A model generated the notes under the pieces. That model did not search any database. It was given only the letters and a program-made list of their open reading frames with translations, and was not told the DNA's origin. A DNA stretch of 64,000 nucleotides from Palsa-506 sp963836355 (GTDB taxonomy: Bacteria; Actinomycetota; Actinomycetes; Streptosporangiales; Streptosporangiaceae), in NCBI GenBank assembly GCA_963836355.1, contig CAWIJO010000010.1, positions 620,001 through 684,000 of the forward strand. Direction: 5' to 3'. Within the stretch, counting starts at the first letter, position 1. The number at the start of each line of letters is the position of its first letter. Made by a program: the position numbers and the translations under genes. Below are positions 50,522 through 57,777 of this stretch, piece by piece.

Positions 50522-51237
50522 CAGGAACCCCGCCGGGTAACGACGAGCGCGATCTCGCCGGTCGCAGCCTGCTGCGCGACCGCGGTCCCGGCGCCGGCCG
50601 GCACCAGCAGGTCGACGACGTCCAGCCCGTCCTGATCAGGGACATTGCGGACTTTCTGGACTACGCCGAACACCGGCCGGGTGAGCACCGGCGTCGCGGT
50701 CGCGTTCCCGCCGGCCGAGCCGGGTGCCGCTAGCGCCAGCACCTGGTCGCCGGGAAACAGCCCGCTGGCCGGCAGCTCGGAGGGCTTGACCGGGATGGGC
50801 ACCAGGACCTGGCCGGCTACCGGCGGCTGCGCTGTGGTCAGCTCGGAGGGGGCCAGCAGCGTTCCCGGCCGCAGTGCGGTGGCGGCGATCTCGCCGACTA
50901 CCTGCTGCAGCTGCCTGCCCGGGATCACCTGCAGGCCGGCCCCGACGACCACTGTGGTGGTGCCGAGGTCGGCGGCGGTGATCACCGCGCCGGCCGGCAC
51001 TGCCGCCGTCACCAGCACCACCGGCACCTGATGGTTGGCCCGCTGGTAGAGCCCGGCGCTCACCAGCACGCCAGCGCCGACCAGAGCGACCGATAGCGCG
51101 ATCATCGCGGGACGGCGGCGGCGCGGCAGGCCGCGCAGCTGGCCTAGCTGTGGTGTCATGCCGCTGCCATTGGGCGGCAGGTCGGCCTCCGGGTGGTAGG
51201 CAGTGCCGAAGCCCGGGACCGGCTGGCCAGCGGTCAC
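50521..51237 (-). CDS. CpaB/SAF-domain pilus protein
   Basis: 238 residues: a membrane helix near residue 45-65 (MIALSVALVGAGVLVSAGLY), an SAF/CpaB domain (VLVTAAVPAGAVITAADLG, LRPGTLLAPSEL) and a C-terminal RcpC-like part. CpaB stabilises the outer parts of the pilus machine. GTG 51237 overlaps the previous stop (GTGA). Confidence 0.88.
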   Translation of the reverse strand: MTAGQPVPGFGTAYHPEADLPPNGSGMTPQLGQLRGLPRRRRPAMIALSVALVGAGVLVSAGLYQRANHQVPVVLVTAAVPAGAVITAADLGTTTVVVGAGLQVIPGRQLQQVVGEIAATALRPGTLLAPSELTTAQPPVAGQVLVPIPVKPSELPASGLFPGDQVLALAAPGSAGGNATATPVLTRPVFGVVQKVRNVPDQDGLDVVDLLVPAGAGTAVAQQAATGEIALVVTRRGS

Positions 51238-52175
51238 CGGCCGCCTCCCGTCACCAGAGCCTGCCCCTCGGCCACCCGGACACCGAACGTGGTCGTTTCC
51301 GTCAGCGGCGGGTTCACCGCGCCGCCGGCGCCGCCCGACCCCGTCCAGGTCGCGGTCCAGGTGACCGACACCGATACCTGGTACGCGTGACCGGGCTGCA
51401 GGTCCGATGACTGCGGGTAGGTGTACGAGCAGTCAGTGTGCTGCGCGCTGGCCGGCTTACCCGGGTCGTATGCGGTACCGGGTCCGGCGCATGCCTTGTC
51501 CGGCAGGCCGCTGCCGGGCGAGATCGTGAGCTTGCCGGGGATCGCGGTGACCTTGGCCCACACCGGGCCGACCGAGACCTCCGCGGTGACCGGATGCCAC
51601 TGGCTGGCGGGCAGCCATACCCACTCGGGCAGGCCCACCAGGCCGGGCCGCCCGCGCGGCGGCGCAGTAGCGGGCTTCGGCAGCGGCACGGACAGCTCCG
51701 CGAGTGCCTGCTGCAGCAGTTCCTGGGGGGTGACGCCGGGATTCGTCGCGGTGGATCCGGTGGGCACCAGGACCAGCCCGGTCTGCTCGGTCAGCTGGCA
51801 GATGATCCACATCCATTTCTCGCCCTTGGGCGCCGGATAGGGATCGGGGTAGCCGGGCGGGAGGGAGACCAGCCTGCAGGTGTCGCCGCCCCCGCCGCCG
51901 CCGCCCCCGCCGCCGCCGCCGCCCCCGCCGCCTCCGCCGCCCGGACCCCCCGGACCGCCACCGCCGTTATCGCAGACGACCACCCAGCCGGTGGGAGTCG
52001 GGACCACATGGCAGCCCGGCGGCGGGCTGCCGCTGGTGGCCGCCGCGGGCCGCGCGGCGGCCGCTGCCATCGTGGCGGCCTGCAGCCCGCTGGTTGCCGC
52101 TGCGGCCGGAGTTGCCTGGCCGGCGGCCACGGCCGTGATAGCGATGGCCAGCATCAGGTTCTTCAGGGTGCGCAT
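51234..52175 (-). CDS. Secreted protein with poly-glycine tract
   Basis: 313 residues. A signal peptide (MRTLKNLMLAIAITAVAAGQ, cut after AAAA) is followed by an Ala-rich region, then CHVVPTPTGWVVVCDN. A run of about 20 Gly encoded by CCG/CCC-rich DNA precedes a Cys-containing beta domain (CRLVSLPPGYPDP; WVWLPASQWHPV; CAGPGTAYDPG; DCSYTYPQSS). It is a typical uncharacterised surface component of actinomycete Tad loci. ATG 52175 is preferred over a GTG 12 codons upstream because it starts the signal peptide. Confidence 0.75.
   Translation of the reverse strand: MRTLKNLMLAIAITAVAAGQATPAAAATSGLQAATMAAAAARPAAATSGSPPPGCHVVPTPTGWVVVCDNGGGGPGGPGGGGGGGGGGGGGGGGGGGDTCRLVSLPPGYPDPYPAPKGEKWMWIICQLTEQTGLVLVPTGSTATNPGVTPQELLQQALAELSVPLPKPATAPPRGRPGLVGLPEWVWLPASQWHPVTAEVSVGPVWAKVTAIPGKLTISPGSGLPDKACAGPGTAYDPGKPASAQHTDCSYTYPQSSDLQPGHAYQVSVSVTWTATWTGSGGAGGAVNPPLTETTTFGVRVAEGQALVTGGGR
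51885..51941 (-). repeat. Poly-Gly codon tract
   Basis: Nearly pure CCG/CCC/CCT run on the plus strand, encoding about 20 consecutive Gly on the minus strand. Prone to slippage, so length may vary among strains and assemblies. Confidence 0.9.
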
Positions 52176-52813
52176 AGTGCCTCCACCGGGAGGATGTTGC
52201 TCACGAGCCACCTGCCGCCCTGCCGGACGAGCCTGGCGTAATAGTTGGCCCGCGGGCTGCCGAAGCTGTGCGGGAAAACCTGGCCGGTGCGCGCGTTCCG
52301 CAGCCCGGCGTGGCTGAGATCGATGCAGTCGTGCACGGTCGCGATGCCGTTGCGGATCCGGACGCCCAGGACGTGCAGCACCGGGCTGCCGTCGGTGACG
52401 GCATGCCTGGCCCAGTCCTGCCGGAATGCCCTGATGAGCGCGGGCAGGGCAGTTGGCATGGCGTACCGGGCCAGGATCTGCCGCGCGCGCCCGGCCCGGC
52501 CCGCGTTCAGCGCCTCGTCGCTGGCCGTCCAGTAGCCGGCATAGGCGGCCATTACCTGCTGGCGCACGCCTGGCTGGTCAGCCAGCCGGGCCGGTGACTG
52601 GGCCGCGGCCTTGCCCGGCAGCGCGACGCTGGCCTGGCCAGCACCAGCGCCCGCGCAGCCGGCCAGCAGCAGGCAAAGCGGCACGGCGAGCACGGCCGCG
52701 GCGAGCGCTGGCAGCATGCTCCGCCGGCGCCTGGCTCGGACTGCGCCGGGCCGGCGTAACAGGCTCGTGCCGGGGAAGGCTAACAGCCAGCCCGCACGGG
52801 CAAAGCTAGACAT
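52163..52813 (-). CDS. Lipoprotein of the Tad operon
   Basis: 216 residues with a hydrophobic segment and lipobox (PLCLLLAGC), then a small helical/beta domain (VMAAYAGYWTASDEALNAGR; GIATVHDCIDLSHAG; GRWLVSNILPVEALC) resembling NTF2-like extracytoplasmic domains. ATG 52813 overlaps the stop of the upstream 37-codon gene in TGATG. A GTG at 52831 is an alternative. Its 3' end overlaps the next gene by 13 bases. Confidence 0.75.
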   Translation of the reverse strand: MSSFARAGWLLAFPGTSLLRRPGAVRARRRRSMLPALAAAVLAVPLCLLLAGCAGAGAGQASVALPGKAAAQSPARLADQPGVRQQVMAAYAGYWTASDEALNAGRAGRARQILARYAMPTALPALIRAFRQDWARHAVTDGSPVLHVLGVRIRNGIATVHDCIDLSHAGLRNARTGQVFPHSFGSPRANYYARLVRQGGRWLVSNILPVEALCAP

Positions 52814-52926
52814 CAACCGGGATACTCCCACTCCTGGTTATTCGCGGCCTCTGACCGCGCGTGACAGCATGCCGCAGACCCGGCACCGAGCACAAGAGCC
52901 CCGATTGCGAATAGTGACTTGATCAT
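52813..52926 (-). CDS. 37-residue hydrophobic peptide at the head of the Tad operon
   Basis: MIKSLFAIGALVLGAG followed by SAACCHARSEAANNQEWEYPG-like tail (37 residues in all). It has one short hydrophobic helix with a Cys-Cys pair. The stop overlaps the lipoprotein ATG in TGATG, which argues for real translation. Codons are less GC-biased (TCA, CTA, GCA, CTT) than in neighbours. It might be a small membrane peptide or a leader that couples translation; I do not recognise a family. Confidence 0.5.
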   Translation of the reverse strand: MIKSLFAIGALVLGAGSAACCHARSEAANNQEWEYPG

Positions 52927-53173
52927 TACAAGTATCCGGCCGCGGCGGGCGCGGCCCCGCCCCGCGCCCGGTTCGCCGGTGGCCCTGCCACCTGCGCTAT
53001 GCCGGGTCACTGGCGGCCTTGTGCTGCCGTCGCTGGCGGTAGCGCGGGCCGGCCGCGCGGTGTCCCCGGTCGCCAGCCTGCCGTACCGGCAGTTAGCCTC
53101 CTGGCAAGGCCGCATTCCCGGCGCCTGGCCAGGTACCGCCACCAGGCCCGCCGCGGCGGGGTGGAGGCGCAAC

Positions 53174-54259
53174 ATGTCAGCTCCCGGGGTATACGCCGAC
53201 CTGCGGGCGCAGCGGGCATGCTGGCATCCGGTCAGCTACGGGCACCAGCTCACCGACCGGCCGGTGCACGCGGATTTGCTCGGCGAGTCGCTGGTGCTGT
53301 GGCGCGGCCCGGGCGGCGACCCGCGGGCGATGTCCGACCTCTGCGTGCACCGGGGCACCGCGCTGTCCCTCGGCTGGATCAGCGGTGACCAGATCATCTG
53401 TCCGTATCACGGCTGGCGGTACGCCGCCGACGGCCGCTGCGTGGCGATCCCGCAGCTGCCGGATCCGGCCCGGGTGCCGGCCAGGGCGCGGGTGCCGGCA
53501 TTCAGCGTGCAGGAGCGTTACGGCCTGGTCTGGGTGGCGCTCGAGCCACCGCGCTGGCCGGTACCCGAGGTGCCCGAGCTTGAGGACGAGGCCTGGACAG
53601 TCGTGTCGGCCGGGCCGTACCGGTGGGCCTGCGATGCGGCCCGCCAGGTAGAGAACTTCACCGACTTCGGGCACTTCCCCTGGGTACATCCTGGGCTGCT
53701 CGGCGATCCGGACCGGCCGGTCGTGCCGCGGCACGAGGTGCGCACCGAGGACCATGTGCTGCACTACTCGATCGTCCGGCCGGAGGCGCCCAATACTGAC
53801 GACTTCCCGGTGTTCGGCAATGAGCAGGCGTCACCGCCTGAGCGGCGCAGCCGGTACGAGCTGCACCTGCCCTACACCATCGCGCTGCGGCTTGACTGGG
53901 GCGGCCAGCGCGGCATGGTCTACTTCTTCGCCGGCCAGCCGGAGGCCGCGGACCGCTGCACCGGGTACGTGGTAATCGGCCGAAATTACAACTTCGGCCA
54001 GCCCGCTCTGGTCATCCAGGAATTCGAGAATACGATCTTCGGCCAGGATCAGCTGATCGTCGAGTCGCAGCAGCCCGAGCGCGTGCCGTTCGACCTGGCG
54101 GCCGAACTCCACCTCAAATTCGACGCCGTCGCCGTTGCTTACCGCAAGGCCATGCGGGCGCACGGGCTGGCTGCCGCCGGACCTGGCCACGGCCAGCCGG
54201 GCGGCACCGGCGGGAGCCGGCCAGCCGGCCCGGCCGGCCGGGCCGGCCTGGAGGGCTAG
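53174..54259 (+). CDS. Rieske non-heme iron oxygenase
   Basis: 361 residues. The Rieske 2Fe-2S domain is at residues 10-110 with CVHRG and CPYHGW ligands. The catalytic domain follows, with the mononuclear iron site in QVENFTDFGHFPWVH (D and two His) and a later acidic ligand. It belongs to the VanA/DdmC-like class that hydroxylates or demethylates small substrates using an external reductase. ATG 53174 has GGAGG seven bases upstream. It lies 211 bases upstream of the peptide gene and faces the same way; the substrate could be that peptide or a small metabolite (inference). Confidence 0.88.
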   Translation: MSAPGVYADLRAQRACWHPVSYGHQLTDRPVHADLLGESLVLWRGPGGDPRAMSDLCVHRGTALSLGWISGDQIICPYHGWRYAADGRCVAIPQLPDPARVPARARVPAFSVQERYGLVWVALEPPRWPVPEVPELEDEAWTVVSAGPYRWACDAARQVENFTDFGHFPWVHPGLLGDPDRPVVPRHEVRTEDHVLHYSIVRPEAPNTDDFPVFGNEQASPPERRSRYELHLPYTIALRLDWGGQRGMVYFFAGQPEAADRCTGYVVIGRNYNFGQPALVIQEFENTIFGQDQLIVESQQPERVPFDLAAELHLKFDAVAVAYRKAMRAHGLAAAGPGHGQPGGTGGSRPAGPAGRAGLEG

Positions 54260-54390
54260 GCCGCTGCACGGCGTCGGCCGTCCCGCCATGCGGTCGCAGT
54301 AATGTCCACATTGCGGTGGCTCATTGGGCGGGACATTGCGCCGAAGATCGGCTTGGCCGCGCCATCAGGAACTGTGGATCTTTTAAGAAG

Positions 54391-54463
54391 TTGCAAAGTT
54401 TTGCGCATTGGAGATGGATTATCCCGCAATCGCATGATAAGTTCTGGCTTCTTACCGAGGAGG
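54391..54463 (+). promoter_or_regulatory. AT-rich promoter region and strong ribosome binding site of the peptide gene
   Basis: The 54360-54455 stretch is the most AT-rich of this end of the window. TTGCAA (54391-54396) and GGATTA (54416-54421) are possible -35 and -10 elements, though the 19-base spacing is long. GAGGAGG (54457-54463) is seven bases before the ATG at 54471. Confidence 0.45.
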
Positions 54464-54470
54464 CGCCTCG

Positions 54471-54551
54471 ATGGCAAAGAAGTCAAAGATAAAGATCCGT
54501 AAGCTCGCCAGGGCCGAGACCGCCGCCGGGCTGTGCTCCACTAATTCCTGA
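54471..54551 (+). CDS. Candidate RiPP precursor peptide (26 residues)
   Basis: The product starts MAKKSKIKIRKLARAE and ends TAAGLCSTNS. It has a very strong Shine-Dalgarno (GAGGAGG, 7-base spacing) for so short a gene. The basic first half (KIKIRKL..AE) looks like a leader for a PqqD-type recognition domain, and the last residues (GLCSTNS) offer Cys, Ser, Thr and Asn for modification. Codons AAA, TCA, ATA and CGT are unusual for this genome. It is followed 108 bases later by the PqqD-ThiF enzyme. The precursor role is inferred from size, leader-like character and neighbour. Confidence 0.6.
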   Translation: MAKKSKIKIRKLARAETAAGLCSTNS

Positions 54552-54659
54552 ACGCCCGCCTGGCCGCGTTCACGAGGCCGCCCCGGGTCGGCTGCCTGCG
54601 GTGACTGCGCCTTTCCGGCCCGGAGGATGGCCGCCTGGCTAAGAAAGATCATCAATTAA

Positions 54660-55775
54660 ATGCGCAGGCCACGGATTAAGCCTGAGCACGCACCGTACCG
54701 CACCACCGGGGGCCAGGTCCGGATCGGCGGCGGCGTACACGGGATCGCCGCGGAGATCACCGATCCGGGCGGGTGGCTGTGGAACCTCATCACTGCAATC
54801 GATGGCACCGCCAGCCCGGCGCAAATCGTCGGCCGGGTTTGCCGTGCGCACCCGGATGCCGCCGAGGCCGACGTGGGCGATGCCCTGGAGAGCCTGATCG
54901 GGGCCGGGTACGTGGAGGACGCGGCGGCTGAGGAGCCCGCTGACTTCAGCCTCAGGGAACAGCGCCGCTACTGCCGCAGCATGCAGTTCTACCGCTGGGT
55001 CGACCTGCGCCCGCGCAGCAGCCCGTGGGACGTCCAGCGCATCTTGCGCAGTGCCCGGGTGGTCCTGGTAGGCATCGGCGGCACCGGGACGTCTGCGGCG
55101 CTGACACTTGCCGCGACCGGAGTCGGGCACCTGCACTGCGTCGACGCTGATGTGGTCGAGTTATCGAACCTGAATCGCCAGATCCTCTATACCGAGAGCG
55201 ATCTCGGCAGGCCGAAGGCAGCAGCGGCGGCGGCGCACCTGCGGCGGCATAATTCGGACATCGAGATCACCGGCGCGCGGCTGCGGATCGGCTCGCTGGA
55301 AGACTGCGCGGCGGCCATCGACGGCTGCAGCCTGCTCGCCCTATGCGCCGACCAGCCAGATAATCTCCAGCACTGGGCGAACCGGGCCTGCCTGGCGGCG
55401 GGCATCCCCTGGGTCGACGGCGGCTATCACGGGCCGCTGGTCACCGCGGGCGCCTACGTGCCAGGTAACGGTCCCTGCTGGGAGTGCCTGCGCGTGGGCG
55501 AGCTAGCCCGGCTGGGCTTGCCTGCAATCGATTCCGCCGGCATCGGCCGGGGCCCGCCGCGGGTGCCGGGCAATGCGGCCTGCGCCGTCACCGCGGCGCT
55601 GTCCGGGCAGTTAGTCGCACATCTGGCCATCGCGCTGCTCACCGGGACATCGCCGGTAACGCCCGGCACGATATACGGCATGAACCTGATGATGCTCGGC
55701 GATCAGGTGGTGGTCCAGCATCCCCGCCGCGGCGACTGTCCTGCATGCGGCGGCAGCAGGGATGATCGCCGGTGA
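54660..55775 (+). CDS. PqqD-like recognition domain fused to ThiF/E1 adenylating enzyme
   Basis: 371 residues. Residues 10-95 form a RiPP-recognition winged helix (VRIGGGVHGIAAEITDPGGW; DVGDALESLIGAGYVED). Residues 125-370 are a ThiF/MoeB/E1-type domain: VVLVGIGGTGTSAALTLAA (nucleotide loop), CVDADVVELSNLNRQILY with the Asp and Arg of the active site, and zinc ligands CWEC and CPAC near the end. E1-like enzymes adenylate a peptide C-terminus or side chain, as MccB and PaaA do in microcin C7 and pantocin A biosynthesis. No YcaO is nearby. ATG 54660 directly follows a TAA and lacks a strong ribosome binding site. Confidence 0.85.
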   Translation: MRRPRIKPEHAPYRTTGGQVRIGGGVHGIAAEITDPGGWLWNLITAIDGTASPAQIVGRVCRAHPDAAEADVGDALESLIGAGYVEDAAAEEPADFSLREQRRYCRSMQFYRWVDLRPRSSPWDVQRILRSARVVLVGIGGTGTSAALTLAATGVGHLHCVDADVVELSNLNRQILYTESDLGRPKAAAAAAHLRRHNSDIEITGARLRIGSLEDCAAAIDGCSLLALCADQPDNLQHWANRACLAAGIPWVDGGYHGPLVTAGAYVPGNGPCWECLRVGELARLGLPAIDSAGIGRGPPRVPGNAACAVTAALSGQLVAHLAIALLTGTSPVTPGTIYGMNLMMLGDQVVVQHPRRGDCPACGGSRDDRR

Positions 55776-55836
55776 GATGATCGCTGCTTACGGGCTGGCC
55801 GGCCGAGCCGGCCGCATCAGCGTTCAGGGAGGCATC

Positions 55837-56418
55837 GTGCTGTACATCCTCGCGCTGTCGCGCTCGGCGCTCGTCGTCCGGCACTGGTTCGAGATCAACC
55901 TCGATGACGCGTCGATGGAGCATGGTGCCCGGATCGAGCTGCGCGAGCTGGCCGCCGGCGGGCATCGCGGCAGCGAGTCGGCGGCCCAGCTGATCATGGC
56001 TGACCGGCCGCTCTGGCGAGCGGATCTCTTCGACCGGATGCGGGACGATCCCGGTACCTTCGGCGCCGCGCACTACCACCCCGGCTTCACCGGAAATGAG
56101 CCATCGGACCGGGTCTGGGATGCCGCGCTGACGGCTGACCCGTGGCGGTGGCTCTTCGACCAGGTGATCAGCGCGGGCGCCGCGGCGAATGGCATCGGGT
56201 GGCCGGTCGATCCCGCTGACGCCGGCGAACTGCCAGGCCTGGCCGAGGACGTTGTCGCGCTGGCCCGCCAGTTCTCCCCGGCCTGCTGCGGCTCGGCCGC
56301 CGAGTGTTACCGGCTGACCAGGGATGCCCGGGACGCGGTCCGGCTGATGGTCCGCGGCCTGCAGCGGCCCGGCCAGCTGGACGCGGCCTTCGTGGCGCCA
56401 TGGCTGGCGGCCGGCTAG
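55837..56418 (+). CDS. Protein of unknown function downstream of the ThiF-like gene
   Basis: 194 residues, soluble, with ALVVRHWFEINLDDASMEHG near the N-terminus. Then come SESAAQLIMADRPLWRADLF and GAAHYHPGFTGNEPSDRVWD, and later FSPACCGSAAECYRLTRDA. I recall similar actinomycete proteins of unknown function (DUF7700-like) but cannot assign a role. GTG 55837 has CAGGGAGG four bases upstream; in-frame ATGs at 55762 and 55777 are alternatives that would overlap the ThiF stop. It is probably co-transcribed with the ThiF-like enzyme. Confidence 0.65.
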   Translation: MLYILALSRSALVVRHWFEINLDDASMEHGARIELRELAAGGHRGSESAAQLIMADRPLWRADLFDRMRDDPGTFGAAHYHPGFTGNEPSDRVWDAALTADPWRWLFDQVISAGAAANGIGWPVDPADAGELPGLAEDVVALARQFSPACCGSAAECYRLTRDARDAVRLMVRGLQRPGQLDAAFVAPWLAAG

Positions 56419-56606
56419 CTCCGCTAGCGCTGCCGGGCGGGCGGTGGCCACCCGTTTGCCTGAATGCTGGTCCGCAGCCGGCCGGCCCTGGCTGGATCGC
56501 GAGGCGCCGTGCCAGCCGGACGGACGGCGAGCCGGCTGGCCTGGTGGTCCGGACGTATCCGGGCCGCTGCCGTGCGAACCTGGTAGACAAGCCATAAGCT
56601 GCGCGT

Positions 56607-56637
56607 TTGACCTTGTCCCTGGGGGACGCTGCAGCCT
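56607..56637 (+). promoter_or_regulatory. MerR-type promoter with operator palindrome
   Basis: TTGACC (56607-56612) is followed by a 19-base spacer containing the palindrome GTCCCTGGGGGAC (56615-56627), the hallmark of MerR-controlled promoters. The -10 position (CAGCCT) is poor, so the promoter may be decaying along with its regulator. Confidence 0.5.
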
Positions 56638-56676
56638 TGACCTGAACGGGCGGCCGCCCGGCTTGAGGAAGGCGAT

Positions 56677-56810
56677 ATGACGCTGCTGACGATCGATGCG
56701 TTCGCACGGCATCACGGCTGTCGCCGAAGGTGCTGCTGCTCTACGACGACACCGGGGCCCGGCGGCTCGCCGCCTTTCTCATCGACTACCTGTCCGGGAA
56801 GGACACCGCC
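56677..56810 (+). pseudogene. Broken MerR domain of an ancestral MerR-PP2C fusion
   Basis: ATG 56677 with GAGGAAGG upstream begins MTLLTIDAFARHHG, the MerR first helices. A one-base loss near 56719 shifts the frame to LSPKVLLLYDDTG, the continuation of the same helix-turn-helix. The wing and long helix (about 60 residues) are deleted. Sequence resumes as ARRLAAFLIDYLSGKD just before the phosphatase. The full fusion exists in other actinomycetes. Confidence 0.65.
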
Positions 56811-57545
56811 ATGCCCGAAGCGCGCCAGACCCTGGGAATCCGCTATGCCGTGCAGACCGACATCGGCCAGCACCGGGAGAGCAACGAGGACTCGGCCTAC
56901 GCGGGCGCGCGGCTGCTCGCCGTCGCCGACGGGATGGGCGGCCATGCGGGCGGCGAGGTCGCCAGCGCGGCCGCTATCGACGCGCTGCGGCCGCTCGACG
57001 CCGAGCTCCCGGCAGGCGACCTGCTGAACGCCCTGCAGCACGCGGTACGCCAGGCCAACGATGCCATGCGGCACATCGCCGAGTCCGACCCGTCACTCCG
57101 CGGGCTCGGCACTACCCTTACCGCGATGCTCTGGTCGGGCTCCCAGCTGGCGCTCGTCCATATCGGCGACTCACGGGCCTACCTGCTACGCGATGGCGAG
57201 CTGTTCCAGATCACCCACGACCACACCCTGGTGCAGACGCTCGTGGACGAGGGACGGCTGACCGTCGACGAGGCGGCTTCGCATCCGCAGCGGTCGCTGC
57301 TGCTGCGAGCCATCGACGGCCGGGAATCCGAGCCTGACCTGCAGCTGCAGGACGCCGCCCCGGGCGATCGCTACCTGCTCTGCTCCGACGGCCTGTACGC
57401 CGTGGTCAGCGCGGAGAGGATCCGGGAGGTCATGACCGCGGTCGCCGATCCCGAGGACGTGGTCAGGAAGCTGGTCGACCTGGCGAACGCCGGCGGCGGC
57501 CCGGACAACATCACCTGCGTCGTCGCCGACGTGGTGCAGCTGTAG
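56811..57545 (+). CDS. PP2C-type Ser/Thr protein phosphatase
   Basis: 244 residues. Metal-binding aspartates are all present: HRESNEDSAY, LLAVADGMGGHAGGE, VHIGDSRAYLLRDGEL, LLCSDGLYAVV and GGPDNITCVVAD. It dephosphorylates Ser/Thr proteins with Mn/Mg. ATG 56811 has GGAAGG upstream and begins at the domain boundary after the broken MerR part, so the phosphatase alone can still be produced. The missing regulator half probably means loss of MerR control. Confidence 0.9.
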   Translation: MPEARQTLGIRYAVQTDIGQHRESNEDSAYAGARLLAVADGMGGHAGGEVASAAAIDALRPLDAELPAGDLLNALQHAVRQANDAMRHIAESDPSLRGLGTTLTAMLWSGSQLALVHIGDSRAYLLRDGELFQITHDHTLVQTLVDEGRLTVDEAASHPQRSLLLRAIDGRESEPDLQLQDAAPGDRYLLCSDGLYAVVSAERIREVMTAVADPEDVVRKLVDLANAGGGPDNITCVVADVVQL

Positions 57546-57600
57546 CCCGCCGCCGGGTAATCGCTGGCGGGACTCAGCGCCTGATTGATACCATCAGGCC

Positions 57601-57639
57601 ATGCGATCAGCTGTCATGCGCTGGTGGCCGCCGCAGTAA
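57601..57639 (+). CDS. Trp-codon leader peptide (12 residues) of trpS
   Basis: MRSAVMRWWPPQ-stop, with two adjacent Trp codons at 57622-57627. An internal ATG at 57616 would give MRWWPPQ. A short stem (57579-57585 with 57593-57599) precedes the ATG. The Trp codons overlap stem 1 of the attenuator, so ribosome stalling when Trp-tRNA is low would control trpS transcription. Confidence 0.8.
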   Translation: MRSAVMRWWPPQ

Positions 57640-57684
57640 GGCGGCCAGCTAAACCTGTATGCGGGGGCCGCCCGACGGCGGCCC
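57625..57684 (+). promoter_or_regulatory. Transcription attenuator with alternative stems 1:2, 2:3, 3:4
   Basis: Segment 1 TGGCCGCC (57625-57632), segment 2 GGCGGCCA (57640-57647), segment 3 GGGCCGCC (57665-57672) and segment 4 GGCGGCCC (57677-57684). Pairings 1:2 and 3:4 are perfect 8-bp stems, and 2:3 pairs over 7 bp as the antiterminator. The 3:4 hairpin has a 4-base loop and would terminate before trpS. Confidence 0.82.
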
Positions 57685-57777
57685 GTAACTGTCTCAGCGG
57701 TAACTGCTTTCAGCTGTTTCAGCGGACGTGACCGGCCCGCGGGCGACCTGCCGCCCGAGCAAGGGAAGGTCACGAAG

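Noticed and set aside
54627..54659. A 10-codon frame MAAWLRKIIN ending right before the ThiF-like gene, tempting as a microcin-C-like peptide with C-terminal Asn
   Set aside because: The GGAGG lies directly against its ATG with no spacing, so it would not be translated efficiently. The 26-codon gene upstream has a far better ribosome binding site.
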